Source: Candidatus Poribacteria bacterium
Lineage (GTDB): Bacteria; Poribacteria; WGA-4E; WGA-3G
DNA: 64,000 bases
NCBI GenBank assembly: GCA_028820635.1
Contig: JAPPIG010000109.1
Span: 62,001 to 126,000, forward strand
Direction of reading: 5' to 3'
In this document: piece after piece, positions 43,396 to 54,837 of the stretch
Layout of the letters: each line of letters starts with the position of its first letter
Position numbering within the stretch: position 1 is the stretch's first letter
Made by a program: the position numbers and the translations under genes
The notes under the pieces: model-generated
Seen by the model: only the letters and a program-made list of their open reading frames with translations
Told to the model about the DNA's origin: nothing
Databases searched by the model: none

Positions 43396-43464
43396 TTGTA
43401 GGAGGGAACTCCGATTCCCGACTATCATTGTGTTTTGTCGCGATTCGGAGATCGCTCCTACAAG
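43396..43464. repeat. Imperfect palindromic intergenic element, family A copy 2
   Basis: TTGTAGGAGGGAACTCCGAT (43396 onward) and its near reverse complement ending GATCGCTCCTACAAG (to 43464) are separated by about 13 bases; about 22 of 26 bases match. Same sequence family as 32521-32586, so one dispersed element. Confidence 0.75.
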
Positions 43465-43588
43465 AAAAAACAGATGTAGCATGTGCGATTATTGGAGAAT
43501 TGAATGGCTCTGATCCTGAAGTGCCTCAACTTGACAATCCTACCCTGTTGTGATAGAATTATATTCATCTCAGAAAACAGGAGTAGAT

Positions 43589-44965
43589 ATGGCTACGTAT
43601 GATGTCGGAATTATCGGTGGGGGACCTGGGGGTTACGTTGCTGCCATCAGAGCAGCACAACTTGGCGGCACCGTTTGCCTCATAGAGAAAGGTGAATGGG
43701 GTGGCACATGCCTAAATAGAGGGTGTATTCCAACGAAAACCCTCTTTTCTATTGCACATCTCGCTGAACAGGTGCAAAATACGCCTGCTCTGAATACCCA
43801 AAGCACAACCGTTGACTACTCACAAACGTTAACACATAAGACAAAAGTTATTGAAAAACTGAAAGGTGGGATTGGACAACTTCTTAAAACAAACAAAATT
43901 GATACCATCAATGGAAATGCTTCACTGACTAATAAAAACACAATTGCCGTAAGTAAATCGGATGGCACAACCGAACAGATAAACGTGAAAAACGTCATTA
44001 TTGCCACTGGGTCTGAACCTGCTGAACCTCCTATCTTTGAAATTGATGAAACCGATGTGTTGACTACGACAGGTATTCTTAACCTCGCAGAACTCCCTGA
44101 AAGTCTTATTATTGTTGGCGGTGGTGTTTCGGGGTGTGAATTTGCATCCATTTTCAACGCTCTCGGTTGTAAGGTGACCGTGTTGGAACTTCTCCCCACA
44201 ATTTTAGCAACTGAAGACGTTCAGGTTGTTCGCCATATCCAGCTTTTCATGAAGCGAAAGGGTATCGCTATTAAGACGGGGGCAAATATTACCAGCGTTG
44301 AAAAGTCAGATGAGGTTGTTACTGCAGTGCTTGAATCAGGCGAAAATCTGACAGCACAAAAGATGCTCGTTTCCATTGGTAGACGTTACAATTCGGAAGG
44401 GATAGGGTTAGAAAAGGTTGGAGTCCGCACAGAAAACGGCAAAATCGTTGTGAATGAACAGATGCAGACCAACATTCCCAATATTTACGCTGTTGGCGAT
44501 GTCGCAAGTCGGTATCTGTTGGCACACGTGGCTTCTGCTGAAGGGAAGGTCGCCGCGAAAAACTGTCTCGGTGAATCAACTGAGATGGATTATCAAGTGA
44601 TTCCGTGGTGTGTGTTCACACTCCCCGAAATTGGGCATGCGGGTATGACTGAAAAAGAGGCTACTGATGAAGGATATGAGGTTAAAGTCGGCAGGTTTCC
44701 TTACGGTGCAAGTGGCATGGCGTTAGGTATGGGAGAAGCGGATGGATTCGTAAAAACCGTCACGGATGCGGATAGCGGCGATATCCTCGGCGTTCATATA
44801 GTGGGTGTGCATGCGTCAACGCTTATTCATGAAGCTGCGGTTGCTATTCGCTTGGGTGCATCTGCGATGGACATTGCACATACTGTGCATGCACATCCAA
44901 CGCTTTCTGAAATGGTGATGGAGTCTGCTGAGGCTGCGTATGGTCGTGCGGTGCATGTGTTGTAG
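43589..44965 (+). CDS. lpdA: Dihydrolipoyl dehydrogenase
   Basis: A 458-residue flavoprotein disulfide reductase, the E3 part of 2-oxoacid dehydrogenase and glycine cleavage complexes. FAD fold GIIGGGPGGYVAAIRAAQLG at the start, the redox disulfide in GGTCLNRGCIPTK (about residues 38-50), NAD fold IIVGGGVSGCEFASIF, second FAD motif IYAVGDVA and the active-site HAHPTLSE near the end are all present. The ATG at 43589 follows AGGAG. No E1/E2 genes are adjacent. Confidence 0.95.
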   Translation: MATYDVGIIGGGPGGYVAAIRAAQLGGTVCLIEKGEWGGTCLNRGCIPTKTLFSIAHLAEQVQNTPALNTQSTTVDYSQTLTHKTKVIEKLKGGIGQLLKTNKIDTINGNASLTNKNTIAVSKSDGTTEQINVKNVIIATGSEPAEPPIFEIDETDVLTTTGILNLAELPESLIIVGGGVSGCEFASIFNALGCKVTVLELLPTILATEDVQVVRHIQLFMKRKGIAIKTGANITSVEKSDEVVTAVLESGENLTAQKMLVSIGRRYNSEGIGLEKVGVRTENGKIVVNEQMQTNIPNIYAVGDVASRYLLAHVASAEGKVAAKNCLGESTEMDYQVIPWCVFTLPEIGHAGMTEKEATDEGYEVKVGRFPYGASGMALGMGEADGFVKTVTDADSGDILGVHIVGVHASTLIHEAAVAIRLGASAMDIAHTVHAHPTLSEMVMESAEAAYGRAVHVL

Positions 44966-45278
44966 GTTGTGTTTACTTACACCACAATAATGCAAATGCA
45001 AAATTTGAGTGTGTTTAAAGCAAGGCTATGGTATATAATAGAGAAACCCAAGACGTTACGTAGGACTTTGCTTATGTTAATGGAAGATAGTGTCCGAGTA
45101 TATCAACCGACAACATTTCAGATGCCGTTGATGATTTTACTGAATACAAGACATAAAGCTATAATTGTATAAAGTTTTCACAGATTTGGCGACATGTTGT
45201 AATCAGTTCCAGTGTCCCGTTTGCTGCCGAACTTGTAGTTTCAATAATCATGATCATAATTTTTCAAAAGGATTCAAT
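44966..45278. other. Gene-free spacer with possible promoter
   Basis: No gene seen. TATAATAG near 45033 preceded by TGG (extended -10 type) could be a promoter for the downstream membrane-protein gene, but no good -35 box is paired with it. Confidence 0.35.
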
Positions 45279-45791
45279 ATGAATAAACTAAAAGATAATT
45301 CAGATCAACTGAAAATTGCCCAATGGATTGTGTTTGCTGTAATTGCCTTAGGCACATTGGGTTTAGTAAGTCTTTTCGTGTACCTAACAGTAACACGACC
45401 TTTAACTAAATTAGAAATCATCCTATTGCAATTCATTTTCTTAGCAATAGGATTAGGAATAGGATTCGGTGTTTCCTTCTGGGTTCGGCAAAAGGCTGTC
45501 GAAAAGGCTTTAAAAGAAATGATCACGCCACATGCCCGTTCTGCGTTCAGACGCCTTGCCTCTCTTTACGATAGTCTTTTACGGGCATCGTCAGTGTTAC
45601 GAACATTAAATGCTTCTCCAGCCCCTGATGACTACCGAATAATATTTTCCAAACTCGACGCAATTGTTACTGAGCAACTAAATACGGCAGATGATGCGTT
45701 AGAAGATTGGAGAGATATTGTTCCGGAAGATGCGGATGAGTTAAAACAGAAACTACAATCTAACAGCGTGACATTGGATGAAAATGAGTGA
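45279..45791 (+). CDS. Unknown two-helix membrane protein with helical C-terminal domain
   Basis: A 170-residue protein. Two hydrophobic helices (about 15-38 and 47-67) are followed by a soluble, helix-rich region (about 75-150) with RSAFRRLASLYDSLLRAS, then an acidic tail. Topology suggests a cytoplasmic coiled-coil output. I do not recognise the family. The ATG at 45279 has AAGGA upstream; a longer frame from 45165 is unlikely. Its stop overlaps the next small frame by ATGAGTGA. Confidence 0.55.
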   Translation: MNKLKDNSDQLKIAQWIVFAVIALGTLGLVSLFVYLTVTRPLTKLEIILLQFIFLAIGLGIGFGVSFWVRQKAVEKALKEMITPHARSAFRRLASLYDSLLRASSVLRTLNASPAPDDYRIIFSKLDAIVTEQLNTADDALEDWRDIVPEDADELKQKLQSNSVTLDENE

Positions 45792-46085
45792 ACCGTATGA
45801 CGGAAAGGTGGCACGAGTACTTAACGCACTCGGAACTTACACCGACGCAGTATTGCTATCTGTTTTGATATGATAGATACTCAAGAGGAACTTTTTATCG
45901 CAGCTACCTACCCAACAAGAAAAGCGAACATCGATGGAAGTTCGATCCATTGCTTGTTCGCTTATGCCACCCAAATGGATAGAAAAGTACGGAACATTGA
46001 GAATAAGAAATATTGGGCAGAATCTATGTCATGACTCACTGAACAAGAACAACAAAAAATCATTCGTTATATTATTAAGATGACA
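45785..46085 (+). pseudogene. Probable degenerate gene remnant
   Basis: A 29-codon frame begins at ATG 45785 and ends at a TGA (45871-45873) that overlaps a second ATG at 45870. That frame runs 54 codons (IDTQEELFIAATYPTRKA to WAESMS) and ends at 46034; beyond the stop the same frame continues as LTEQEQQKIIRYIIK. Coding-like text across an internal stop suggests a broken gene. The original family is not recognisable. Confidence 0.35.
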
Positions 46086-46106
46086 GTATGAAATCCATCA
46101 CAAAGA

Positions 46107-47024
46107 TCAAAAACGCATCGCATCCTGAAGTTCCCGATACCGCGCCTCTATTTCATCAAACTGCACAGACTTCTGCCGATTGATACTAAAATCCTCAATG
46201 TTAAACGAGGCGACAACAGTCCCATACATCATCGCTTTACGGATTGAACCTTCCGACACATCACCAACAGAGGCAAGATAACCCATAAAACCACCAGCGA
46301 AACTATCGCCTGCGCCTGTGGGGTCTACAACGCTTGTAAGCGGGTATGCTGGCGCGCTAAAGAACGATGATTCTGTGATACTGATTGCACCGTGCTCACC
46401 TTTTTTAATGATAACGCGTTGAGGTCCTTTTCGTAGGATTGCCCGTGCTGCGTTCAATAGATTAGATTCACCCGTTAACAACTTTGCTTCACTGTCGTTC
46501 AGGATAAGAATATCCACGCGTTCTATTGTTTTTTCTAACGCCTCGCGTTCCTCATGTATCCAAAAATCCATCGTATCACAGACAACAAGTTTAGGATTTG
46601 ATGCTTGCTCAATAATGCTCAGTTGCAATTGTGGAGGGTCGTTCGCTAAAAAGAGGTAGGGGGTTTCCTTGTAGGCATCGGGCAAAACGGGGTGGAAATC
46701 AGTGACAACGTTTAATTCGGTAAAAAGCGTATCGCGCACATTGAAGTCTTCAGCGTATTTACCACCCCATCGGAAGGTTTTACCGTTTTCAACGCGCGTT
46801 AATCCTTCAAGGTCAATGCTGCGGATTTGAAGAAAATCAGTATACTCTTGTGGAAAATCGGTACCTACAACGCCGATAAGTCGAACGGGATTGCCAAAAA
46901 AACTTGCGGCTACGGCAGCATAAGTGCCAGAGCCGCCAAGCACATCTTCAACTCGTTTCTGCGGTGTTTCTACGGTATCTAAAGTGACCGTTCCGACAAC
47001 TAACACTCCCATCATTTTCTTCAT
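46107..47024 (-). CDS. PfkB-family kinase (adenosine or sugar kinase)
   Basis: A 305-residue ribokinase-type enzyme. N-terminal substrate site VLGGSGTYAAVAASFFG, ATP site LNDSEAKLLTGE, and the catalytic signature VVDPTGAGDSFAGGFMGYL (about residues 236-254) with its general-base aspartate. It follows metK and ahcY on the same strand, so phosphorylating the adenosine made by AhcY is an attractive role; direct sequence proof is lacking. Start is taken as ATG 47024; alternatives at 47015 and 47012 lose four residues at most. Confidence 0.83.
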   Translation of the reverse strand: MKKMMGVLVVGTVTLDTVETPQKRVEDVLGGSGTYAAVAASFFGNPVRLIGVVGTDFPQEYTDFLQIRSIDLEGLTRVENGKTFRWGGKYAEDFNVRDTLFTELNVVTDFHPVLPDAYKETPYLFLANDPPQLQLSIIEQASNPKLVVCDTMDFWIHEEREALEKTIERVDILILNDSEAKLLTGESNLLNAARAILRKGPQRVIIKKGEHGAISITESSFFSAPAYPLTSVVDPTGAGDSFAGGFMGYLASVGDVSEGSIRKAMMYGTVVASFNIEDFSINRQKSVQFDEIEARYRELQDAMRF

Positions 47025-47069
47025 CGGTCTATACCAAATTAACAGGATTTATCTTACTTTGCTGAATAT

Positions 47070-47095
47070 TAGGAGCGCTTACAAAGCGCGCCTAC
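47070..47095. repeat. Palindromic element, family B copy 2
   Basis: TAGGAGCGCTT, ACA loop, AAGCGCGCCTA: a nearly perfect hairpin matching 33935-33960. It lies upstream of the kinase start on the minus strand. Confidence 0.6.
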
Positions 47096-47122
47096 AAGGT
47101 GAAGTAGGTTTATTTGGTCTTA

Positions 47123-47353
47123 CTAAAATGTTCCGGGACGGTTTTTATTCTCACGCATGGCACTGATAATTCGGCGTACCCTACGCACCAGAATGACAGC
47201 AAGCACAATGACAAGTGGATACCGCAAATACTCAAGGAACGTGAAAATTGCAGGAGGGAATTGGACTTTACCAGACTGTGCTAACCATATTGGTAGTAAA
47301 AGCAGTGCTGCAAGGAGTAGTATTACTCCTTCCCAGATTTCTGTCTTTTTCAT
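47123..47353 (-). CDS. Unknown small membrane protein
   Basis: About 76 residues with two hydrophobic segments (GVILLLAALLLLPIWLA and YPLVIVLAVILVRRV) and a basic Arg-rich end (RRVRRIISAMRENKNR). The frame extends upstream into ahcY, so the internal ATG at 47353 is taken; no clear ribosome site supports it. It lies between ahcY and the kinase on the same strand. Family unknown. Confidence 0.5.
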   Translation of the reverse strand: MKKTEIWEGVILLLAALLLLPIWLAQSGKVQFPPAIFTFLEYLRYPLVIVLAVILVRRVRRIISAMRENKNRPGTF

Positions 47354-47381
47354 TAGTTTTCTGAGAGTGTCTAAGCCAAGA

Positions 47382-49780
<2,399 letters not shown>

Positions 49781-49819
49781 TTCGGTTCTCCTGTCTGCAT
49801 ATCTTTCTCCTTACCTACA

Positions 49820-49896
49820 TGTTAAACGGATAGTATCCGTTTAACATGATAGAGAGTACTTCTACACCATCTTACCAATTTGTGCAGAAGTACTTT
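49820..49896 (-). promoter_or_regulatory. Two consecutive hairpins between rpsA and metK
   Basis: Bases 49820-49834 and 49836-49850 are exact reverse complements (15 bases, one-base centre). Next to this, AGTACTTCT at 49857-49865 pairs with AGAAGTACT at 49888-49896. Neither is followed by a T-run on the minus strand, so they are not ordinary terminators; processing, stalling or regulation of metK is possible. Confidence 0.5.
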
Positions 49897-49979
49897 GTTA
49901 GACAAATAGAGGAAATAACATTATACGGAACGTGTTCACAGAAAATTCCGTCAATTGGATGTCAATATTCAATCCACAC

Positions 49980-52451
49980 CTAACTTTCAGAATCTTCAGT
50001 ATCCATAGGAGTATCTGTGCTTTCAGTCTCCTCAGAAGTCTCTACGCTTTCAGCGTCTACAGGAGTATCTGTGCTTTCAGCCTCTTCGGAAGTTTCTACA
50101 CTTTCAGTGTCTGCAACAATTTCAACGCTTTCAATATCCTCAGAAGTTTCAACGCTTTCAGGCTCCGTGGAAACCTCTACATCTTCAGCGTCTGCGGAAG
50201 TTTCTACACTTTCAGTGTCTTCTGTTTCTTGGGAATTCACAAGATTGTCAACATTGTTTTTTCCCATTTCCTGTTTGAGCAGAGCACCCATGATGGTTTC
50301 TTCTTCTTCAACAGGTTTAGATTCTCTGGGTTCGCGTCGCGGGGCAGGGCGTTGGCGACGGGGGCGTTCCCGGCGTTCTTGCTGTTCTTCAGGCGGTGCC
50401 GCAGCTCGTTCTTGGTCTGCTATTGCTGCTTTCAAACTCAAACCGATACGTCTCCCTTTCGGATCAAGGTTGATGACTTTTACATCGATTTCATCGCCGA
50501 CAGAAACGACCTCTTCGGGTCTTTCGATTCTACGGTCTGCAATTTCAGAGATATGAATAAGTCCATCAATACCTTCTTCAAGCTTGGTGAAAGCACCAAA
50601 ACTGGTCAAATTGACAATCTGTCCTCGGACAACAGAGCCAACTTTATACTTTTCCGGGACCTCATCCCAAGGATCGGGTTGTGTCTGTTTAAGTCCTAAT
50701 GAAACGCGCCGTTCAGAAGCGTCAATTTGCAGAACAACGACCTCAACCTCATCACCTTCTTTAAGAAATTCTTGTGGGTTAGTCCCGCGATCTGTCCAAG
50801 AAAGGTCAGAGGTATGAATTAATCCGTCTATACCTTCCTCAATCTCAACAAATGCGCCAAAATTGGTAAGATTTCGGATGCGTCCTGTAATCTTGGTTCC
50901 AACAGGAAACCTCTGTTCTAAGAGTTCCCAAGGATTCGGTTGCAATTGTTTAATTCCTAAGGATATCCGTTTGTCCTCTTTAGAAATCTCAAGCACAATT
51001 GCCTCAATCGCATCGCCTTTACTAACAATGCGCGATGGAGCGACGTTCCGACGAGTCCACGCCATTTCTGAAACGTGAATCAAGCCCTCCACAGCCTCTT
51101 CAAGTTGGACAAAGACACCGTAATTGACGATATTCACGACTGTACCGTTAACTCTTGAACCGATAGCATATTTTTCCTCAACTTCCTCCCACGGGTCAGG
51201 TGTCTTTTGTTTTAACCCTAACGAAATTTTTTCACTCTCTTGGGCAATAGCGATAACTTGCACCTCAATTTCTTCACCAATAGAAACAATTTCGGATGGG
51301 TGATTAACACGTTTCCACGCCATGTCTGTCTTATGGAGTAATCCATCAACACCGCCGAGATCAACAAACGCACCAAAAGCGGTAATGTTCTTCACCACAC
51401 CAGTTATATGCTGACCAACTTCAAGGTTTTTTAGAACTTCTTCTTTCTTTTCTGCCATTTCAGCTTCCAGCCATGCCCGACGCGACAAAACAATATTGTG
51501 CCGCCGTTTACTCATGCTAATGACCTTCATCTGAAAGACTTCGCCGATGTATTGGTCAAGGTTTTGAATAGGTCGTAATTCAACTTGTGAGGCAGGCAAA
51601 AATCCTCGCAAAGTCCCTACAGTTACTCGTAATCCGCCTTTAATCCGCTCGGTTATCCGACCTTCGACTGGTGAACTGCTCTCATAAGCTTGTGTTATTT
51701 CGTCCCAAACTAACGTCTGATCGGCTATCTTCTTTGAAAGAACTATCTGCCCTTCTGAATCTTCCCGTCGGACAATGTAAACATCAATTTCATCGCCCAC
51801 TTGTACCGAAGGCAAATCATTCTCAGCCGAATCAAACTCAGATGCTGGAATATAACCTTCTGATTTAAAACCGATGTCAATCATTACCTCATCACGATTT
51901 ACATCTACAACGGTCCCTTTAACAATTTCTCCATCAGTAAACGCTTTGAGTGAATTATCATACGCCTCTTCAAGAGATTCCTGACTCATTGGAGTCGTTT
52001 GTTCCTCTGTGTCGCTTTCAGATTCGGTAGTTGCTGAGTCTTGATTCGACTCGGCTTCAGAGGTTTCACTATCGGCTTCGGCAGTCGGGGTGGTATCATG
52101 GGGTTCAACTTCTGATGCAGCACTTTCAGACTCAGCAGTCTCGGCTTCAGGGGATTCACTATCGACTTCGGCAGCTTGATCAATGTCTTCAGATTCAGCT
52201 TCGGATAGGGCACTTTCAGCAGTTTCTTCAGATTCAGCACTCTGCACAGGATCATCAGTTTGATCAACTTGCGTAGGTTCATCAACTGGAGATTCCGTCT
52301 GTTCTATTTCAGCATTATCAGAAGTGTTTTCTACCTCTGTTTCCGTTTCATTTCCTTCATCGTGCGTAACTTCAGTTGCGGTTTCAACTGATTGTTTTTC
52401 TTCTTCCACATCAACGGTGGAATCATCTGTATGGGTCTGTTCGTTATTCAT
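49980..52451 (-). CDS. rpsA: 30S ribosomal protein S1 with long acidic extensions
   Basis: 823 residues, against about 550 for the E. coli protein. Residues 1-165 are Glu/Ser/Thr-rich and unstructured. Six S1 domains follow (about 172-670), the last four with the strong GAFVxL and GLIHxSE motifs (for example GVDGLLHKTDMAW, GIDGLIHTSDLSW). Next comes a basic Arg-rich patch (about 685-705), a short helix (IMGALLKQEMGKNN) and about 85 acidic residues built from repeated ESVETSE-like units. It binds mRNA on the ribosome. A good promoter and structured leader precede it. Confidence 0.95.
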   Translation of the reverse strand: MNNEQTHTDDSTVDVEEEKQSVETATEVTHDEGNETETEVENTSDNAEIEQTESPVDEPTQVDQTDDPVQSAESEETAESALSEAESEDIDQAAEVDSESPEAETAESESAASEVEPHDTTPTAEADSETSEAESNQDSATTESESDTEEQTTPMSQESLEEAYDNSLKAFTDGEIVKGTVVDVNRDEVMIDIGFKSEGYIPASEFDSAENDLPSVQVGDEIDVYIVRREDSEGQIVLSKKIADQTLVWDEITQAYESSSPVEGRITERIKGGLRVTVGTLRGFLPASQVELRPIQNLDQYIGEVFQMKVISMSKRRHNIVLSRRAWLEAEMAEKKEEVLKNLEVGQHITGVVKNITAFGAFVDLGGVDGLLHKTDMAWKRVNHPSEIVSIGEEIEVQVIAIAQESEKISLGLKQKTPDPWEEVEEKYAIGSRVNGTVVNIVNYGVFVQLEEAVEGLIHVSEMAWTRRNVAPSRIVSKGDAIEAIVLEISKEDKRISLGIKQLQPNPWELLEQRFPVGTKITGRIRNLTNFGAFVEIEEGIDGLIHTSDLSWTDRGTNPQEFLKEGDEVEVVVLQIDASERRVSLGLKQTQPDPWDEVPEKYKVGSVVRGQIVNLTSFGAFTKLEEGIDGLIHISEIADRRIERPEEVVSVGDEIDVKVINLDPKGRRIGLSLKAAIADQERAAAPPEEQQERRERPRRQRPAPRREPRESKPVEEEETIMGALLKQEMGKNNVDNLVNSQETEDTESVETSADAEDVEVSTEPESVETSEDIESVEIVADTESVETSEEAESTDTPVDAESVETSEETESTDTPMDTEDSES

Positions 52452-52550
52452 TAAGATACCTGGGTCTCATCAAAACGCAAAATAGCGTTAAGTCCGCCAG
52501 TTCCTCCTTGTTGCGAAGTGCTTCTGGCACTTTCAAATCGGTTACTTAAT

Positions 52551-52579
52551 AGTATATCACAATGTACATAGAAATGCAA
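52551..52579 (-). promoter_or_regulatory. rpsA promoter
   Basis: On the minus strand TTGCAT and TATACT are 17 bases apart, giving a leader of about 90 bases. The leader holds AAGTGC/GCACTT, a competing GCCAG/CTGGC pairing and AACGC/GCGTT near the start codon. The AAGGAGG inside it is not next to the rpsA ATG. Confidence 0.6.
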
Positions 52580-52787
52580 CAATAATCTTTCACATTGGTA
52601 GAGTCAACTTGACGAAAATATCACACTTTCCTATCCATTCCGCTGGAAGATTAACAAATGCGAATTGTATTTTCTGAAATGTTATAGTCGGACTATAATT
52701 CTGGATACTATTATCAGTAAACTTACAAAGAACGTTTAGAAGTATCTAACCATGTATTTTAGATTTTGACATAAATTCAAAAATTGC

Positions 52788-52816
52788 TTGATTTTTTTAT
52801 GAATCTAAACTAAAAT
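52788..52816 (+). promoter_or_regulatory. Promoter of the STAS / RsbW-like genes
   Basis: TTGATT at 52788-52793 and TAAAAT at 52811-52816 are 17 bases apart; the ATG follows about 36 bases later. Confidence 0.5.
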
Positions 52817-52852
52817 TATAGATACCGATTTTTACTACGGAAGGTGACTTTT

Positions 52853-53197
52853 ATGACCGGTACCGAATTAATAACCACCCGGGAGAATGCGGATGTCAAA
52901 ATCATTGATGTAAAGACTGACCTAAGCAGTTACGCTGCCTCGGATTTGCGGAAAGTTCTGGAAGATCTTTTGATGGAAAAGGTGAATAAGGTTGTGGTGA
53001 ATTTTAGTGAAGTGAACCACATCAACAGTACCGCAGTAGGGACGTTAGTGGGCATAGCGAAACGACTTCGCCAAAACGGTGGTGACCTGAAACTATGCAA
53101 TTTAGCTTCAACCCTCACCCGAACCTTTAATCTTATAGGGGCTTCCAGTGTTGTTGAAATTTATGAATCAGAGAAGAGCGCAATTGCGGCTTTTTAA
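52853..53197 (+). CDS. STAS-domain anti-anti-sigma factor-like protein
   Basis: A 114-residue single STAS domain of the SpoIIAA/RsbV type. The phosphorylation-site loop reads VNHINSTAVGTLVGIAKRL, with Ser in the usual place (HINST). It would bind and free a target from the RsbW-like kinase encoded 36 bases downstream. GAAGG lies 8 bases before ATG 52853; a GTG at 52844 would add three residues. Confidence 0.88.
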   Translation: MTGTELITTRENADVKIIDVKTDLSSYAASDLRKVLEDLLMEKVNKVVVNFSEVNHINSTAVGTLVGIAKRLRQNGGDLKLCNLASTLTRTFNLIGASSVVEIYESEKSAIAAF

Positions 53198-53233
53198 TCA
53201 ATGTCATAAGAAAAGAAAAACTGGTGTTAGCCC

Positions 53234-53680
53234 ATGGAGAAATCTCGTATTGAGTTGAAGATGCCGAGCGATGTGTATTACCTTGAATCGGTACGTGCGT
53301 TTATCGGGAAGTTATGTGAAACCTTGAGATTTTCCAAGAAGCGGATAGCAGATGTTCAACTTGCCCTTGACGAAATCTGTAGCAACGCAGTTTATCACGG
53401 GTCCACGTGTGTATCGAGTGGAATTCAATTGCAAATTTCTGTGAATACACGCACACTTGAAATTGTCGTCCGGGATAAAGGCGGAAGTAACACACAGGAT
53501 TGGATAACACCTGAGAGATTGGCAGAGATTCAAGAGAAGCGCTCTCCTGCGGGTGAAGGCGGACATGGTCTGTATCTAATAAAATGTCTCACTGATGTTC
53601 ATAAATTGGAAGCAAATGCGGTTGGAGGAACAGATGTAACCGCTATTTTTTATCGAGATGCTAATACAGACGAAAGTTAA
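53234..53680 (+). CDS. RsbW-like serine kinase / anti-sigma factor (HATPase_c_2)
   Basis: A 148-residue GHKL ATPase. The N box VQLALDEICSNAVYHG (about residues 39-54), the G1 box VVRDKGGSNTQDW and the G2-type GEGGHGLYLIKCL are clear. Such kinases phosphorylate STAS antagonists on serine. Which sigma factor or other target it controls is not encoded here. It is paired with the STAS gene upstream, and its stop codon overlaps by 4 bases that of the convergent PP2C gene. Confidence 0.88.
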   Translation: MEKSRIELKMPSDVYYLESVRAFIGKLCETLRFSKKRIADVQLALDEICSNAVYHGSTCVSSGIQLQISVNTRTLEIVVRDKGGSNTQDWITPERLAEIQEKRSPAGEGGHGLYLIKCLTDVHKLEANAVGGTDVTAIFYRDANTDES

Positions 53681-54837
53681 CCCTGAATCGCAACAAGTGT
53701 TAAGTCATCCTCATTAGGACGAGCATCTGCAAATTCCGTGATAGTATCAGAAACAAACTGGATAAGCCGCTCAGGCAATTCTTCGTCACAATTTGCCACC
53801 ACGTTTTGGAGTCGTTCTACAGTAAATTCTTCACCTTGCGGATTTTTGACTTCATAGACACCATCTGTATAGAGAAAGACTCTGCTTTCGGAATCAAATG
53901 GGTAATAGCAATTTTCGTATACAGATTCTCTGCGAATACCTAAACCGTTTCCGGTATGTTTATCGGTAATCACTTCACATTTGAGTTGTGACCTATGTTG
54001 CAAAAACGGAAATGGATGTCCGGCATTTGCACAGATGAGTTGTTTTTTTTCCAGATCAAAGATGCCACAGAATGCAGTGGCAAACATAAATAGACGTGAA
54101 CTAATTATATCGTTAAAACGTTCGTTGAGTACGTGTAGAAGTCGAGCAGGGTTATCATCTATATGTTCCCGATGTTCTGTTAAAACCGTCTTGATAAAGA
54201 CAGTAACAAGGGCAGCAGACGCTCCATGCCCCATCACATCAGAAATTAAGACACCTATCCGATTTTCATCAATCTCCCATAAATCAAAAAAATCCCCACC
54301 GACTGCGGTTGCAGGAGAACAGTATGAGGCTGTATGGAATCCTGCTAAGTCTTGAGAACCGTTCGGAGGAATTATTATTTCTTGAACACTCCGAGCCATT
54401 TGCAGTTCTGTCTCTAAACGCTCGTTGTATTGCTCAAGGGTATCGTGATAATGCTTAATGCGTAAGAGTGATTTAATCCGAGCTAACACTTCAAAACTAT
54501 TGAAAGGCTTTTCTATAAAGTCGTCTGCTCCAGCTTCAACCGCCTTAATTCGGTTTTCTTCTGTATCGCGCAGGGCTGTTATCATGATGATAGGGATAAA
54601 TTCTGTCGTCTCGTTTGCCCGGACCTTTGCTAAAACTTCATATCCGTCTACTTTTGGCATGTTAATATCTAACAAGATCAGATCAGGTGTTTCATGCCTG
54701 ACGACTTCTAAAGCCTCGGCACCGTCACCAGCAGTGAGAACAGCGTAACCGCGTGCCTGCAGCTGGATTTGGAGGATTTTGACATTGCGCGGTTCATCAT
54801 CAACAACAAGAATTCTTGCTGATCCTTCCGTGTTCAT
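53677..54837 (-). CDS. Response regulator fused to PP2C (SpoIIE/RsbU-type) phosphatase
   Basis: A 386-residue protein. Residues 7-125 are a receiver with acidic pair VVDDEPRN, phospho-Asp in LILLDINMP (near 56) and EKPF. A coiled linker (about 125-155) leads to a SpoIIE PP2C domain with GGDFFDLWE, SDVMGHGASAA, FLYTDGVYE and NEDDLTLV metal motifs. It should dephosphorylate STAS proteins when the receiver is phosphorylated. The ATG overlaps the stop of the upstream receiver gene (ATGA), so they are co-translated. Confidence 0.92.
   Translation of the reverse strand: MNTEGSARILVVDDEPRNVKILQIQLQARGYAVLTAGDGAEALEVVRHETPDLILLDINMPKVDGYEVLAKVRANETTEFIPIIMITALRDTEENRIKAVEAGADDFIEKPFNSFEVLARIKSLLRIKHYHDTLEQYNERLETELQMARSVQEIIIPPNGSQDLAGFHTASYCSPATAVGGDFFDLWEIDENRIGVLISDVMGHGASAALVTVFIKTVLTEHREHIDDNPARLLHVLNERFNDIISSRLFMFATAFCGIFDLEKKQLICANAGHPFPFLQHRSQLKCEVITDKHTGNGLGIRRESVYENCYYPFDSESRVFLYTDGVYEVKNPQGEEFTVERLQNVVANCDEELPERLIQFVSDTITEFADARPNEDDLTLVAIQG

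Noticed and set aside
49781..49979. SAM riboswitch before metK
   Set aside because: No GATGAAACC-type core or conserved helix set is present; only simple hairpins are seen.
50017..50556. Ser/Thr-rich plus-strand frame of 179 codons
   Set aside because: It lies antisense to the acidic repeats of rpsA; the composition is a by-product of that repetition.
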